In this document: in pieces, positions 34,989 through 46,998 of the stretch
How the letters are laid out: every line of letters starts with the position of its first letter
Position numbering within the stretch: position 1 is the stretch's first letter
NCBI GenBank assembly: GCA_003024785.1
Contig: PUQB01000096.1
Location: 124,001 to 188,000 of the forward strand
Origin: Selaginella tamariscina
Taxonomy: Eukaryota; Streptophyta; Lycopodiopsida; Selaginellales; Selaginellaceae
DNA: 64,000 bases
Direction of reading: 5' to 3'
Translations under genes and position numbers: made by a program
The notes under the pieces: model-generated
What the model was told of the DNA's origin: nothing
The model's database searches: none
Seen by the model: the letters and a program-made list of their open reading frames with translations, nothing else

Positions 34989-37560
34989 ATGAGTAGTGAG
35001 GAGATTCGTCTTCTTCGTACACTTATGGCTGAGACAGAGCCGGCGGCGGCGGTTGCGGCGTTTGATCGCTGTTTTGCAAAGATGAATGCTGGAGGGGGAA
35101 GAGTCGACGCGCCGCTTAAGGATGACGATCTGGCCGTCTACGAAACTGGGTTTACTGTCCCTTACAGAGGGGAGTTTTGCGAAGGGCTCCTGACTTGGTT
35201 TGACGAATGGATCGACAAAGAGAATCGAGGTGTGCAAATCTATTCCTTTTTCACTGCCATCGTTCAGTCCAGCGGTTTCGGGAAGACAAGGTCCTTGGTC
35301 GAACTTTCCAAGAAGGGGGTTTTCGTTTTCTACATGAACCTTCAGGATAACGAGGGTGCTGGGTATCCGTTGCGGTCCAAGGAAGCGGATAACTTCAGCA
35401 TCAAGAACGAAGAGGAGGGCTACGGGTTCCTGTTGGCGGTCTTGACCCAACTCGAGGAATATATTAAGATGCAACTCGGGAAGCGCAAGGAGCTGGAGTC
35501 TCTGACGGCGGATCTGCAGTCTCTGACGGCGGCACTGCAGTCTCTGAGGAACAGAGTTGATAAGCTGAAAGCGAGGAAATCGAAGGAGGAAACAGCTCTG
35601 GAACGAAGTAAAATACGACAAAAAATACGAGGAAGAAGAAGGACGTAGCAAGCAAGGAGGAGAGGAAGGAGACGCTTCAAATGGAGACAGATAAGTCCAT
35701 TTCCTCGGAATGGACTGCGGATCAGGTGCGTCTGTCTCGAGGACATACGTCGAAGGTGGGTGCTAGCTGGCAGGAAAAGTGGACGGAAGAACCAACCTCA
35801 ACTTTGAAAAAGGTGAAGGAGGTCTGGAAGAGACTTGGGGAACTGGACGAGTTCAGAAAGGGGAATGGGAGCGAGTGGCTCAAGGTCCTCTTTGTTCTGG
35901 ATGAAAGCACCGTTCTCTTCAGGGACGCATCAGTGTTATCAAGTGCTTATTATATAAGGAGGTGTTTCCAACATATACCGGGACTCTTCTGCACGGTTGT
36001 GGACACCAAAGCTCAGATACCCGTGGTTGCTTCAGAAGCATATCTGAATCCGAGTTTGTCGATCGTGTCTGGTGCGAAGTCGCCGATCCCTCCGTATTTT
36101 CGTGTCGAGACAATTTACAGGTCGAGCGTGGACGACAGAAAAAAGAATTTAGCTCTTGAGGAGTTATACAAGTTTGGTAGGCCGCTGTGGAATGCGCTGC
36201 TCGAGGCAAATACAAGTGTAGAGAAATTGAAGACATTGGCAGTGCGCAAGCTTTTGGGTGGTACCTCTGAGGCAGGGTGGCGGAGGTTAAAAAAGGGTAT
36301 GTTACGTTGGAGGCTGCTATGGCAGTGTTGAGTGCTCGCTTGTCTCTGGCTGTAGTTCCCCAGAGCTACTTGGCATCAGCCCTCGGAGGCGGGTACATGA
36401 GTCCGCTAATCGACATATCTGACGACAGGACCTCGGTGACAATTATGGATGCGTGGGATCCAGTGTTATCCGCAGCTGCAAAGGATGTTTTCGACAGTGA
36501 AGAATTCCGTCTCAAAGCACTGGAGCATGTAGTGAAGGCTTGTCAGGACTATCTGATTGACGAGGGCAAAGTGAAGAACTGGTCGGCCGGTACATCATCT
36601 TGCGAGCTAGGGACCTAGCAGAGAAGGGCGATGGAAGTGCGACTGTGGAAGATTTTCTAACACAGTTGATGGGTTCGGATTTTATAGGTAATGATAACCC
36701 GAGTATCAAGGCTGCTGCCGAGGTCGTCGAGGGCTATAAGCTCAATTTCGACTCGTTCATGCCGATCGAGTTTACGCCGCAGGACGGTCATCTAAAGGAA
36801 GCTTACCTTCTGAGAAAGGCACTCATCTGCAAGCCCTCGCAGAGCCGCTTCGACGCCATAGTACCTATGATGGGACAGGACAACAGGCTGTCGATGCTGG
36901 GCCTGCAATTCAAGAGCTACAAGGATGAAAAAAACTTTGATTCAGAAGGTGGGGAGTACATGGACCCTTTGTTGGCAGGCATTGGTGAGTTTCCGAAGTT
37001 CGTCACTGTGCTACTCCAGGTCTGTTGTTTTTCTTCTTTCTTATCATTGTGATACTGTTGTCTGCCCAGGTTCATCCTCGGGCAATACCTAGGTCTGGAG
37101 CTTTTACCATAGGGAGAGGGGAAGGTACTTATGCTAATCTCAACAAGAAGCAATGCGTGAAGAGGGAGACGTCCTCCACTCAGGCGGCATATTGGTTAGA
37201 CGGGCTTGAGGCCGTTCATTGTCTGGAAAAACAGGAACGCAGCCAACTGGAGCACCTGCTCGCATGCCGGAGAATGGAAGAGATAATGAAAAAGGTTATT
37301 ACCAGCACCTCCAGTGCATATCCATATCGAAAGGTAAATGTATTTTCTTTCTTGGTGACAACTAGCTTTGACACTACCATAACATTAAAAGATGGGAAGG
37401 ACTTTGCAAGTCGGGTCAGGGAGATATTTCAGGTGGAGGAGATGCCACAGCAGGTATGGACGTCCACCTCCATAGGGAGAAGAGAGACGCAACTAAAGGA
37501 GGCAGCAGTGGTGGAGGAGGCAGACAAAGAAGAACAAAGCTGGAGGCAGCAGACCTAGCT
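34989..37560 (+). pseudogene. Crinkler-like NTPase-nuclease gene, first copy (broken fossil)
   Basis: This is a close paralogue of the gene at 39587-42294, sharing long near-identical stretches over the NTPase and nuclease regions. The first part differs: the N-terminus reads LRTLMAETEPAAAVAAFDRC where the other copy has a different 25-residue stretch, and an extra seven-residue SLTADLQ-like repeat sits in the coiled-coil region. It is broken about four times, mostly in the second half. The intron before VHPRAIPRS is kept at the same place. It is part of the larger duplicated block that also carries TCAIM-like exons on the opposite strand. It could be a pseudogene or a gene marred by consensus errors. 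Confidence 0.7.
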
Positions 37561-38499
37561 TTGTTACTGTTGCTTGGATTTTGTTAACTGCAACATCTCT
37601 TCTAAGTTCTATCGCCACTGGATATATCCATGAGCAGCCATACAAATGGTTATAGATTTGAATCAATTACAAAGGCAAGCATCGATTTCAGTGTCTATGA
37701 AGGTTCTAGTGTCTATGTGGACAGTGGAAGGGGGACATCCATTGTCAGTTATTTGGAGACGAGCGTGGCTTTTCCCTTTCTTCGGGAGCCAGATAAGTCC
37801 GACTAGTCTCCAGTCCTCACAGCTTTCTTGCTCGTCTCGGCTCTGCAATGGAACCATCGCGTTTAAGGTTTCTGTTCTTCCTGTCAGATCCTCGAAACCT
37901 GGTGCCAAGATAGAGACACATACACACACGCACACAGAGAGATACATATAATATGTGTGTGTGTAATTTTTTACTAAAGTATACAAAAAGGATTTTTTTA
38001 ATATTGTAAAGAGACTATAATGTACTATAAGATTTTTATTTTTTCAATTCAATTTTAATCAATATATCTTTACATAAATATCTCTATCTGAGCAATATAA
38101 TGAGTTATATATATTATATGTTTATATATATCTTTAAAAGATGTAATCACAGTAATATAAGTAAAATAAAAGAAAAATAAGAATTTATAAATGCTCTTAT
38201 TTATATGTATATTAATATATGTGATAACAGAATTTAAATAACAGTTACTTTTCTTAAATTATAATTTACAGTATTACAGTTGGTAACATAATTATAAAAT
38301 ATAAGCTTATGTATATACGTATGTTACACACCTCTCTCTCTCTTTCACACACACACACACACATGAATATGTATATAATACACATACACATAAGTAGATG
38401 TTTGTATAAGCAAACCATGTGTTGATAGTCCAAACTGGACATCAGTTACATATGCATATGTTCACACACAACATTATATATATTTGTGATATATACCTT
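37561..38499. other. Gap at the junction of the duplicated blocks
   Basis: The first part (about 37640-37730) matches sequence after the second Crinkler-like gene (about 42365-42450). From about 37950 the sequence matches 29.7-30.5 kb, so the boundary between the two duplicated blocks lies in this gap. CA/GT and CT runs are present. No gene is supported. Confidence 0.6.
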
Positions 38500-39517
38500 C
38501 TAAAGTTCTGCCATGGTGAAATTCCACTTGAGATGCATTAAACTCCTTGTTGGAAGCCGATACTCGTCGGAAATACATATAGAGAATCCCTCAGTGAACA
38601 CCCTGAGCTTTGTAGCATGTGTAAGCAATCTCATACATGCTGATCGAACCTGTAACATCACATATATTAAACTATGAACACACACACACACACACACACG
38701 TATATGCATAAAAGCACTCTTATATATATGAGCTTGTTTACATAATATATGTCACATATAGTTTTAGTTAATGAAGAACTAATTCTTTAAATAAGAACCT
38801 GCTCGGTATCCAGCTTCTCATCGAATTTGAGATTCCTTAAACGCAGCTTCTTCCTCACATGACTGTTAAGATTGGCATCAGAACCAAATCGTGCAATATA
38901 CCTGTATATAAATTACCTTTTCAATAAACATAATGATAATATATAATTATAGAACATATATATATATATATAACAAGCGTAACAAAAGTTTATGAATGAT
39001 AAATGAATCATTCTCATTAGGCCATGTAAATCATTATTATATGACATAAAACACACACAAGTTATGTACAGCACTATACATCATTATATGATTTCGAGTG
39101 ATTTAATTTGTGTATGTAGTTACTAATACTATATACTTTCATTTAACTATTAATCATATAGCTAATGCCCATATATACTGATACATACTGGAATATATGT
39201 ACATACACATATATACAGCATACCTGTATATATCCAAAGAGGTACATTAATATACCCCATTTTCTCATGGAAACTCAGTTCCCCAGGTCATGAAACTTAC
39301 CATCTCCCACAGCTCCCCGTGCATCAGCGTCTTCTGCAAGCCTATCTAGGAACACTGGATATTCCTCCTTCAGGGATATAGAGTCTTCAGTGAATATCAT
39401 TTCCACATCCATTATACAGGCTGCTCTAAACTTTTTTAACCTTCGTTCCTTGTGTGCAATTCGTCTTGTGTTTAGTGTGTTTAGGTCAAGCTGCCTAAAG
39501 GTGCTGTCATCCATAGG
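38500..39517 (-). pseudogene. Truncated second copy of the TCAIM-like gene (last three exons)
   Basis: The last three exons of the gene at 30498-31740 are repeated here: about 39517-39245, 38905-38805 and 38655-38500. Each carries internal deletions: RLPVEGTRSL is shortened to RLPTRSL, the AMKRRMAFKAEEERMVN block is missing, and part of the FHDLPVRVMESGELSF block is lost. The copy stops abruptly at about 39517, where sequence matching 34925 onward begins, so about 3.2 kb present in the first block is absent. It has no start and cannot make the protein. Its truncated end now lies within 70 bp of the start codon of the second Crinkler-like gene, on the opposite strand. Confidence 0.85.
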
Positions 39518-39586
39518 TTATCCATATTCGGAGCTTTCTTTCCTGTTGTTGTCTCGTTTTCTGGGGTTAGAAGCAGTTCTTGCCAT

Positions 39587-42294
39587 ATGAGTAGTGAGGA
39601 GATTCGTCTTCTTCGTGAACGTCTGTTTCAGAAAGATGCGGTGGTGGATGCGGATTTTTTCGATCAGACTTATGCAGAGGTGAGGGCTGAGATAAGCGGC
39701 GGAGAGGGAAGAGTCGACGCGCCGCTTAAGGATGACGATCTGGCCGTCTACGAAACTGGGTTTACTGTCCCTTACAGAGGGGAGTTTTGCGAAGGGCTCC
39801 TGACTTGGTTTGACGAATGGATCGACAAAGCGAATCGAGGTGTGCAAATCTATTCCTTTTTCACGGCCATCGTTCAGTCCAGCGGTTTCGGGAAGACAAG
39901 GTCCTTGGTCGAACTTTCCAAGAAGGGGGTTTTCGTTTTCTACCTCAACCTTCAGGATAGCAAGGATGCTGGGTATCCGTTGCGGTCCAAGGAAGCGGAT
40001 AACTTCAGCATCAAGAACGAAGAGGAGGGCTACGGGTTCCTGTTGGCGGTCTTGACCCAACTCGAGGAATATATTAAGATGCAGCTCGGGAAGCGCAAGG
40101 AGCTGGAGTCTCTGACGGCGGATCTGCAGTCTCTGAGGAACAGAGTTGATAAGCTGAAAGCGAGGAAATCGAAGGAGGAAACAGCTCTGGAACGAAATAA
40201 AATACGACAAAAAATACGAGAGAAGGAGGAGGAAGTAGCAAGCAAGCAGGAGAGGAAGGAGACGCTTCAAATGGAGACAGGTACGTCCATTTCCTCGGCA
40301 TGGACTGCGGATCAGGTGGGGCTGTCTCGAGGACATAAATCGAAGGTGGGTGCTAGCTGGTGCGAAAAATGGACGAAAGAACCAGCCTCAACTTTGAAAA
40401 AGGTGAAGAAGGTCTGGAAGAGACTCGGCAAACTGGACGAGTTCAGAAAGGGGAATGGGAGCGAGTGGCTGAAGGTGCTCTTTGTGCTGGATGACAGCAC
40501 TGTTCTATTCAGGGACTCATCAGGGTTATCAAGTGCTTATTATATAAGGAGGTGTTTCCAACATATACCAGGACTCTTCTGCGCGGTTGTGGACACCAAA
40601 GCTCAGATACCCGTGGTTGCTTCAGAAGCATCTCTGGATCCGAGTTTGTCGATCGTGTCTGGTGCGAAGTCGCCGATACCTCTGTATTTTCAGGTCAAGA
40701 CAATTTACAGGCCGAGGCTGAGCGTGGACGACGGAAAAGAAGATTTAACTCTGGAAGAGTTATACAAGTTTGGTAGGCCACTGTGGACTGCGCTGCTTGA
40801 GGCAAATACAAGTGTAGAGAAATTGAAGACATTGGCAGTGCGCAAGCTTTTGGGTGGTACCTCTGAGGCAGGGGTGGCGCAGGTTAAAAAAGGGGATGTT
40901 ACGTTGAAGGCTGCTATGGCAGTGTTGAGTGCTCGCTTGTCCCTGGCTGTAGTTCCCCAGAGCTACTTGGCATCAGCCCTCGGAGGCGGGTACATGAGTC
41001 CGCTGATCGACATATCTGACGACAGGACCTCGGTGACAATTATGGATGTGTGGGATCCAGTGTTATCCTCTGCTGCAAAGTATGTTTTCGAAAGTGAAAA
41101 GTTTCGACTCAAAGCACTGGAGCATGTAGTGAAGGCTTGTCAGGACTATCTGATTGACGAGGGCAAAAGTGGGGAACTGGTCGGCCGGTACATCATCTTG
41201 CGAGCTAGGGACCGAGCAGAGAAGGGCGATGGAAGTGCGACTGTGGAAGATTTTCTAACACAGTTGATGGGCCCGGATTTTATGGGTGATGATGACCCGA
41301 GTATCAAGGCTGCTGCTGAGGTTGGCAAGGGCTATAAGCTCAATTTCGACTCGTTCATGCCGATCGAGTTTACGCGGCAGGACGGTCATCTAAAGGAAGC
41401 TTACCTTCTGAGAAAGGCACTCATCTGCAAGCCCTTGCAGAGCCGCTTCGATGTGATAGTACCTATGATGGGACAGGACAACAGGTTGTCGATGCTGGGC
41501 CTGCAATTCAAGAGCTACAAGGATGAGATAAACTTTGAATCAGAAGGTGGAGAGTACATGGACCCTTTGTTGGCAGGCATTGGTGAGTTTCCGAAGTTCG
41601 TCACTGTGCTACTCCAGGTCTGTTGTTTTTCTTCTTTCTCATGATTGTGATATTACTGTTGTCTGCCCAGGTTCATCCTCGGGTAATACCTAGGTCTCAA
41701 GCTTCTACCATAGGGAGAGTGGAAGGTACTTATGTTAATCTCAACAAGAAGCAGTGCGTGAAGAGGGAGATGTCCTCCACTCAGGCGGCATATTGGTTAG
41801 ACGGGCTTGAGGCCGTTCATTGTCTGAAAGAACAGGAACGCAGCCAACTGGCGCACCTGCTCGCATGCCGGAGAATGAAAGAGATAATGAGAAAAGGTTA
41901 TTACCAGGACCTCCAGTGCATATTGAAAGGTAAATGTATTTTCTTTCTTGGTGACAACTAGCTTTAACACTTCACCATAACAGTAAAAGATGGGGAGGAG
42001 GAAGCTAGCTCTAACACTCGACTCCGGTACTTTGCAAGTCGGGTCAGGGAGATATTTCAGGTGGAGGACATGCCACAGCAGGTATAGTTTGTTGTTGGGA
42101 CGTCCACCTCCATTTAATATTCATAGGGAGAGAAACGGAAGAGAGACGCAAGCAGCAGCGGAACAACCTCCAGCAGTGGAACAAAGAAGAACAAAGCTGG
42201 AGGCTGCAGCAGCGGTGGAGGAGGGAGCAGCAGCAGAACAAAGAAGAACAAAGCTGGAGGCAGCAGCAGCGGTGGAGGAGCCTCCTCCAGCTGA
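39587..42294 (+). CDS. Crinkler-like P-loop NTPase with PD-(D/E)XK-type nuclease region and nuclear-localisation-like tail
   Basis: Four exons, in phase throughout: 39587-41617, 41671-41929, 41984-42081, 42127-42294; 851 residues. A P-loop is at 98-105 (SSGFGKTR) after YSFFTAIVQ; a long coiled coil spans about 160-230; a Walker B-like strand is at 296-304 (KVLFVLDDS); and FGRPLW is at 395-400, a motif I associate with the NTPase of Crinkler/RHS-type proteins. At 621-642, FDVIVPMM...MLGLQFKSYK has the D...(E/Q)XK spacing of restriction-endonuclease-fold nucleases. The last exon begins GEKRKRDASSS and continues with Ser/Gly-rich repeats containing TKKNKAGG, a plausible nuclear-localisation tail. 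Known Crinkler/RHS proteins join such NTPases to nuclease domains and act in nuclei. No signal peptide is seen. It is intact in contrast to the neighbouring copy. Cellular function and substrate are inference. Alternative: an unrelated STAND/AAA-like ATPase. Confidence 0.75.
41618..41670 (+). other. 53-base intron retained in both Crinkler-like copies
   Basis: The donor is CAG|GTCTGTTG and the acceptor is TCTGCCCAG. The equivalent intron in the first copy is at about 37020-37070. It is very short next to the several-hundred-base introns of the other genes here, and the reading frame requires its removal. Confidence 0.7.
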
Positions 42295-42544
42295 GTAATT
42301 TACTCAGCTTTGTGTACAGTTAACAAAATCCTTTTAATTATTGGAGATTAAAAAGGATTTTGTCAGCCATACAAATTGAATCAACCACAAGGCTTCAGCG
42401 TCTATGTAGTGGTCATTGTCAGATCTAGTGTCTATGTGGACAGTGGATGGCCGTTGATGGGGCATCAAAATCTATCTGATGTTACTGACAATGATCTTGA
42501 TATTAATATATCAAGATACACTATATTTATATATAGATGCATAT
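42295..42544. other. 3' flank of the second Crinkler-like gene
   Basis: Similar to the sequence after the first copy (37640-37730). It contains a GTTAACAAAATCCTTTTAATTA...TTAAAAAGGATTTTGTCA inverted repeat at 42319-42364. It is cut by the gypsy element that starts at 42545. Confidence 0.6.
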
Positions 42545-42750
42545 TGAAAGAGCAGATATATTAAATGAAAATCTGATATATCAGTTTACAAAAAACCCTG
42601 CTTATATACAGGAGGTCTCCTGCCACGTGGCACACATGCGACACGTGGCGCTGACACATGGGGGCCAGATCACCACCCATGTGTCACTACGCATGTGCGT
42701 ATATACACATGCGTATATACGGTACGTTACCTAATGTACAGTATCTTACA
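42545..42750 (-). repeat. 3' LTR of the gypsy element
   Basis: On the minus strand it starts TGTAAGATACTGTACATTAG and ends in GCTCTTTCA. It contains repeats of CACATGCG/GTATATAC and a TATAAGCAGGG stretch that could be the promoter core. Confidence 0.9.
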
Positions 42751-45700
42751 CTATCCTCCCCTCTGCGGCTGTGTAGATGGTGATGGATCTGATGGTTCCT
42801 GGATCCGTGTGAGCTGGGTCATCTAAGGTATGACCAAATGTACTCAACGAGTCTCGAACGACAAACCGTTTCATTCGAACCACGTGAACTATCTCAACCT
42901 CATGAGATCCCACCAACTTTACTTGATATACCTGAGGACCAACCTTTCGGAGTACTCGGTAGGGACCAAGCCACTTGTGTAATAAACCAGTTGCAAGCCC
43001 AGGTGCAGTCAGCTTGGGAAAACGTACCAGGACTAAGTCACCGTCAGCAAAATCTGGTGGAATTTGATGTCGTGTATTGTAAGAAGATTGCTGCCGCATT
43101 TGAGCTCGACCAAGATGTTCAGCAGACTCTGCACGCAGAAGAGGCAAAACAGCATCCAAATGTCGAGCCCACATCTTTGCATCCTCGGCACGTGGCAGAT
43201 TCGATGATAACCCCAATTCACTAGGCAACTTAGGATCATATCCATACAATGCCTTGAATGGAGAGATACCAATCGAACTCTGAATGCCTGTTACATAAGC
43301 AAATCTCAAACATCGCAAATACCAATCCCAGTCCGTGTGATTGAAGTTCACATACTTCGAGATCATACCCTTGAAGGTCCGATTCAATCGCTCCACCAAA
43401 CCATCAGTTTGTGGATGATACGGAGAGGCAAATGAATGTTTTACCCCTAACCTCTCACACAACACTCGGAATACCTCTGCAATGAAAGCGGGGCCATTGT
43501 CTGATAACATCCGCTCTGGACAAGAATGCTGCAAAACCACATTATCGAACAGAAACAAAGCTGTTGACATGGCAGTTGCATCCGGAAGAGCACCAACCTC
43601 TACCCATCGAGTTAAATAATCGGATACAACAATGATGTACTGGTTACCTTGAGAAGAACGTGGAAAAGGTCCCATTAAATCCACTGCAATTAACTCAAAA
43701 GGGCGAGAGACATTGATGGATTCCAACACTCCCATGGCCCGAGTCGTAGAGGAATTCCGAGTTTGACAAGTGGGACAACTTTGAATATACCTGAAGACGT
43801 AATGCCCATCTGGCTACGCGACCCACTAAATTCTTCCGTTTTAATAAGGAAGTGACAGCAGCATGATCACACTCCAAAAGCGTTTCACTCCCATGTAAGT
43901 AGGCATGAAGTCGTTCAAAACCCCAAACAGCAGCAAGGCATTCTTTTTCAGTAGTGGAATAATTCCGCTCAGCCGGCGTGAGTACTCGACTAATGTAAGC
44001 CACCGGGTGTCGAATTGAAGAATCCACAGCATCAGTTTGCATCAATACACCACCAATACCAACATCTGAGGCATCTACTCGTAAAATGAACGGACGAGTA
44101 AAATCTGGGTATTGAAGCAATGGTGGAGTTGTCAGGAACTCTTTTAACTGGTCAAATGCCTGCTGACACCTGCGAGTCCACCTGAAAGATACCTGTGGAC
44201 GAACTAACTCCCGAAGAGGGGCAGTTCGATCAGTGAGATGATCGATGAATCGACCCAAGTACTGCACCGTGCCCAAGAAACGCTGGACTTCCTGTACTGT
44301 ACGGGGACGAGGAACTCTCGAACAGCTCGCAACTTCATTGGATCCACCTGTAAACCCTCTCGAGATATACGGTAACCCAAGTAAGTGGTGTCGGTCGAAC
44401 CAAACACACACTTTTCAAGTTTCAACTTCAGGCCAACTTCTCGAAATCGATCAAGAACGCGCCGTACATCACGAATGTGATCCTCCCAAGAACCAGACCC
44501 ATGAATGAGCACATCGTCGATAAAATCGGCAGTGATATCAGGCATATCGGAAAGAAGCTCATCCATCATGCGTTGAAAGGTGGCAGGAGCTGAAGTCAAT
44601 CCAAAAGGCATGACCAAAAACTCGTAAAGACCAAATGGTGTCCGGAAGGCCGTTTTTGGAATATCCTCCTCCATAGGAACCTGCCAATATCCTGATGCCA
44701 AATCCAACTTAGTAAACCATCGACTCTGACCCAAACGATCTAATAGATCGGCAGAGTTCGGAAGTGGATAGACATCTTTGATGGTAACATCGTTAAGAGG
44801 TCGGTAATCCACACAAAATCGGAGAGATCCATCAGGCTTGGGAACCAAATGAGGTTCACATGCCCATGGACTCCGTGACGGACGACACACTCGTTTACCA
44901 ATCATATCAGTAACAGCTGTTCGCATGGCTGATAACTCCTTTGGTGACCTGCGTCGAACCGGGACTTTGAAAGGCTTTGCATTGCCGGTGGGTATACAGT
45001 GTCGAGTCTTCACACGTGCACCTTGGGACAGATCAAATTTGAACAAACTTGCATACTGTTTCTTAAGTTGTTCGATGCAGTGTGCTCGACACTCAGGTGA
45101 CGGATCCGGCATTTGAACCTGTTGAGATGAACACCACCCCAAGACCGGAATCAAAGGAGCTGTATGCGTGATACAAACAGCAACAAGCTTCTCTGGACGT
45201 AAAGGAACAGACTGCAAAGACACAGACTCCAAGCGTAATACAGGAGGAGAGAGTGAAAAATCACATGTACCTTTCGACTGCTTTAACCAATCACATCCCA
45301 GAATGATGTCAAAGACCTGGGAAGGGACAACCCTAAGAGACCCAGAGGGAAACTTACAGTTGGCACCCATAACCAGCGTAGTCGAAGTGGTGTACTGTGA
45401 TACTGCACGAGACTGCCCATTACCATATAAAATGTGCAAGACCTTATCTGCTCGTCTAAGGGTAATGAGCACCGATGCGCAGAGAAGTAGTTATGGAAGA
45501 CATACTAGATCCTGTATCCACAAGCACTGTGACTGAAACATCATTCACTCGTGCAGAAAATGTGAAAACTGGATGATTTGGTGGAACTTGCAACCCTTGA
45601 TATGCATAGCGAAAAAACATGGAGGTGAGTTTCCATCGCACGGGATCCCTCCCGCGTCGATTACGATTACTGGTTTTCCGCAACAGATCCACCGCAAGAG

Positions 45701-46796
45701 AGCGTCATCATCTGGAAGCTCATCATCAGACATAATGGCCGCCACAGGCACCATCCGGAACATATGGTCGCCAGCCTGGATGTGGTGGACGCCAATCAGG
45801 ATACACATCGCATGCCCGCCAAGTATGTCCAGGTGCCCAACAGGCCCAACAATGAACTTGATTGGGTGACCTGCATTGTTCCGATTCCTCCTGTCACGAA
45901 TCCGTGGATTTTGACCACCACGGGCAGGAACTGGAGCAGGTGCAGGACGATTTCGTGGAGGTGGTCCACGGGGTGGGCCCCGAGGTCGACCACGAAAGGC
46001 TTGTCGTGCGGGCACATATGCAGCAGCATCAACCTCCATTGGATCAGCACGCTGAACAAGAGGAGCAGGTAACCCAAGGGGAACACGGCCCTCACCAGGC
46101 ACCAACTCAAAACGTTGAGCTAGTGCAAAAGCTTCCTCCAATGTGGTAGGACGAAGAGCCCGAACGAATCGAACAAGTTCGGGTCGCATAGTTGGCCATA
46201 ACATACCGAGCTTAATAGGCTCAGGCATGTTAGGATATGCACGCCGAACTAAATCCCCGAACCTAATACTGAACCGCATAACAGACTCACCAGGATGTTG
46301 TCGTATCGCATGCAGTTGTTGGAAAGCATCATCTGAATCCTCAACTTTGCCAAACGTACGTTTGAGGCATTCCGTTAACCGATTACTATTGGCTTGAATC
46401 TCCGCAGCCAATCCATTATACCACTTGAGCGCAGGGCCTTCCAAACATGTAGGGAATTCTCTGAGAGCACGGGCCTCATCCCAACCATGGTAACGAACAA
46501 TGACTTGGAAATGATCAAACCAGTGGTATACATCATCTCCCGGATCACCACAAAAAGATCGGGGTCGAACCCTCGGATTTGTGGCCTGTGAAGAAGATGA
46601 AGGAGTACTAGAAGCAGATCCCCCGGCATGAGGCTCAGACGGGGAAGAGGAGGACGGACCCTCAACAAAGCGCTCCAACAACTTAGTTTGTGCATCAATA
46701 GCAGTAGCAATAATGCTAAAAGCCGTCTCCATGTTCATTGTCATGGAAACAAGAAAAGAAAATGCGGAAGAAAGGAATACCCAACTTCTCCACCAA

Positions 46797-46998
46797 TGAA
46801 AGAGCAGATATATTAAATGAAAATCTGATATCAGTTTACAAAAAACCCTGCTTATATACAGGAGTCTCCTGCCACGTGGCACACATGCGACACGTGGCGC
46901 TGACACATGGGGCCAGATCACCACCCATGTGTCACTACGCATGTGCGTATATACACATGCGTATATACGGTACGTTACCTAATATACAGTATCTTACA
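46797..46998 (-). repeat. 5' LTR of the gypsy element
   Basis: Matches the LTR at 42545-42750 along its whole length. On the minus strand the bases after its end read TTGGTGGAGAAGTTGGG, the place where a tRNA primer site would lie; I could not match it confidently to a tRNA. Confidence 0.9.

Larger units (their letters stand above)
42545..46998 (-). mobile_element. Young Ty3/gypsy LTR retrotransposon, nearly whole
   Basis: Two direct repeats of about 206 and 202 bp bound it (42545-42750 and 46797-46998). They have TG...CA type ends and are nearly identical, with about one substitution and a few one- or two-base length differences, so the insertion is recent. The flanks show a possible 4-bp target duplication, ATAT. 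On the minus strand: gag (about 46740-45700; capsid-type sequence such as GDDVYHWFDHFQVIVRYHGW, then an Arg/Pro-rich stretch), protease (VLVDTGSSMSSI), RT (LDLASGYWQVPMEEDIPKTA and FIDDVLI), RNase H (ILRVDASDVGIGGVLM) and integrase (ELIAVDLMGPFPRSS). No chromodomain is evident. A purine tract lies directly next to the 3' LTR. The coding region has about three breaks, so the copy is probably dead although young. Confidence 0.9.

Noticed and set aside
34920-35655. 243-codon and other minus-strand frames opposite the first Crinkler-like copy, repeated at 39518-40336
   Set aside because: They mirror the conserved plus-strand coding sequence, and their length follows from its codon bias.
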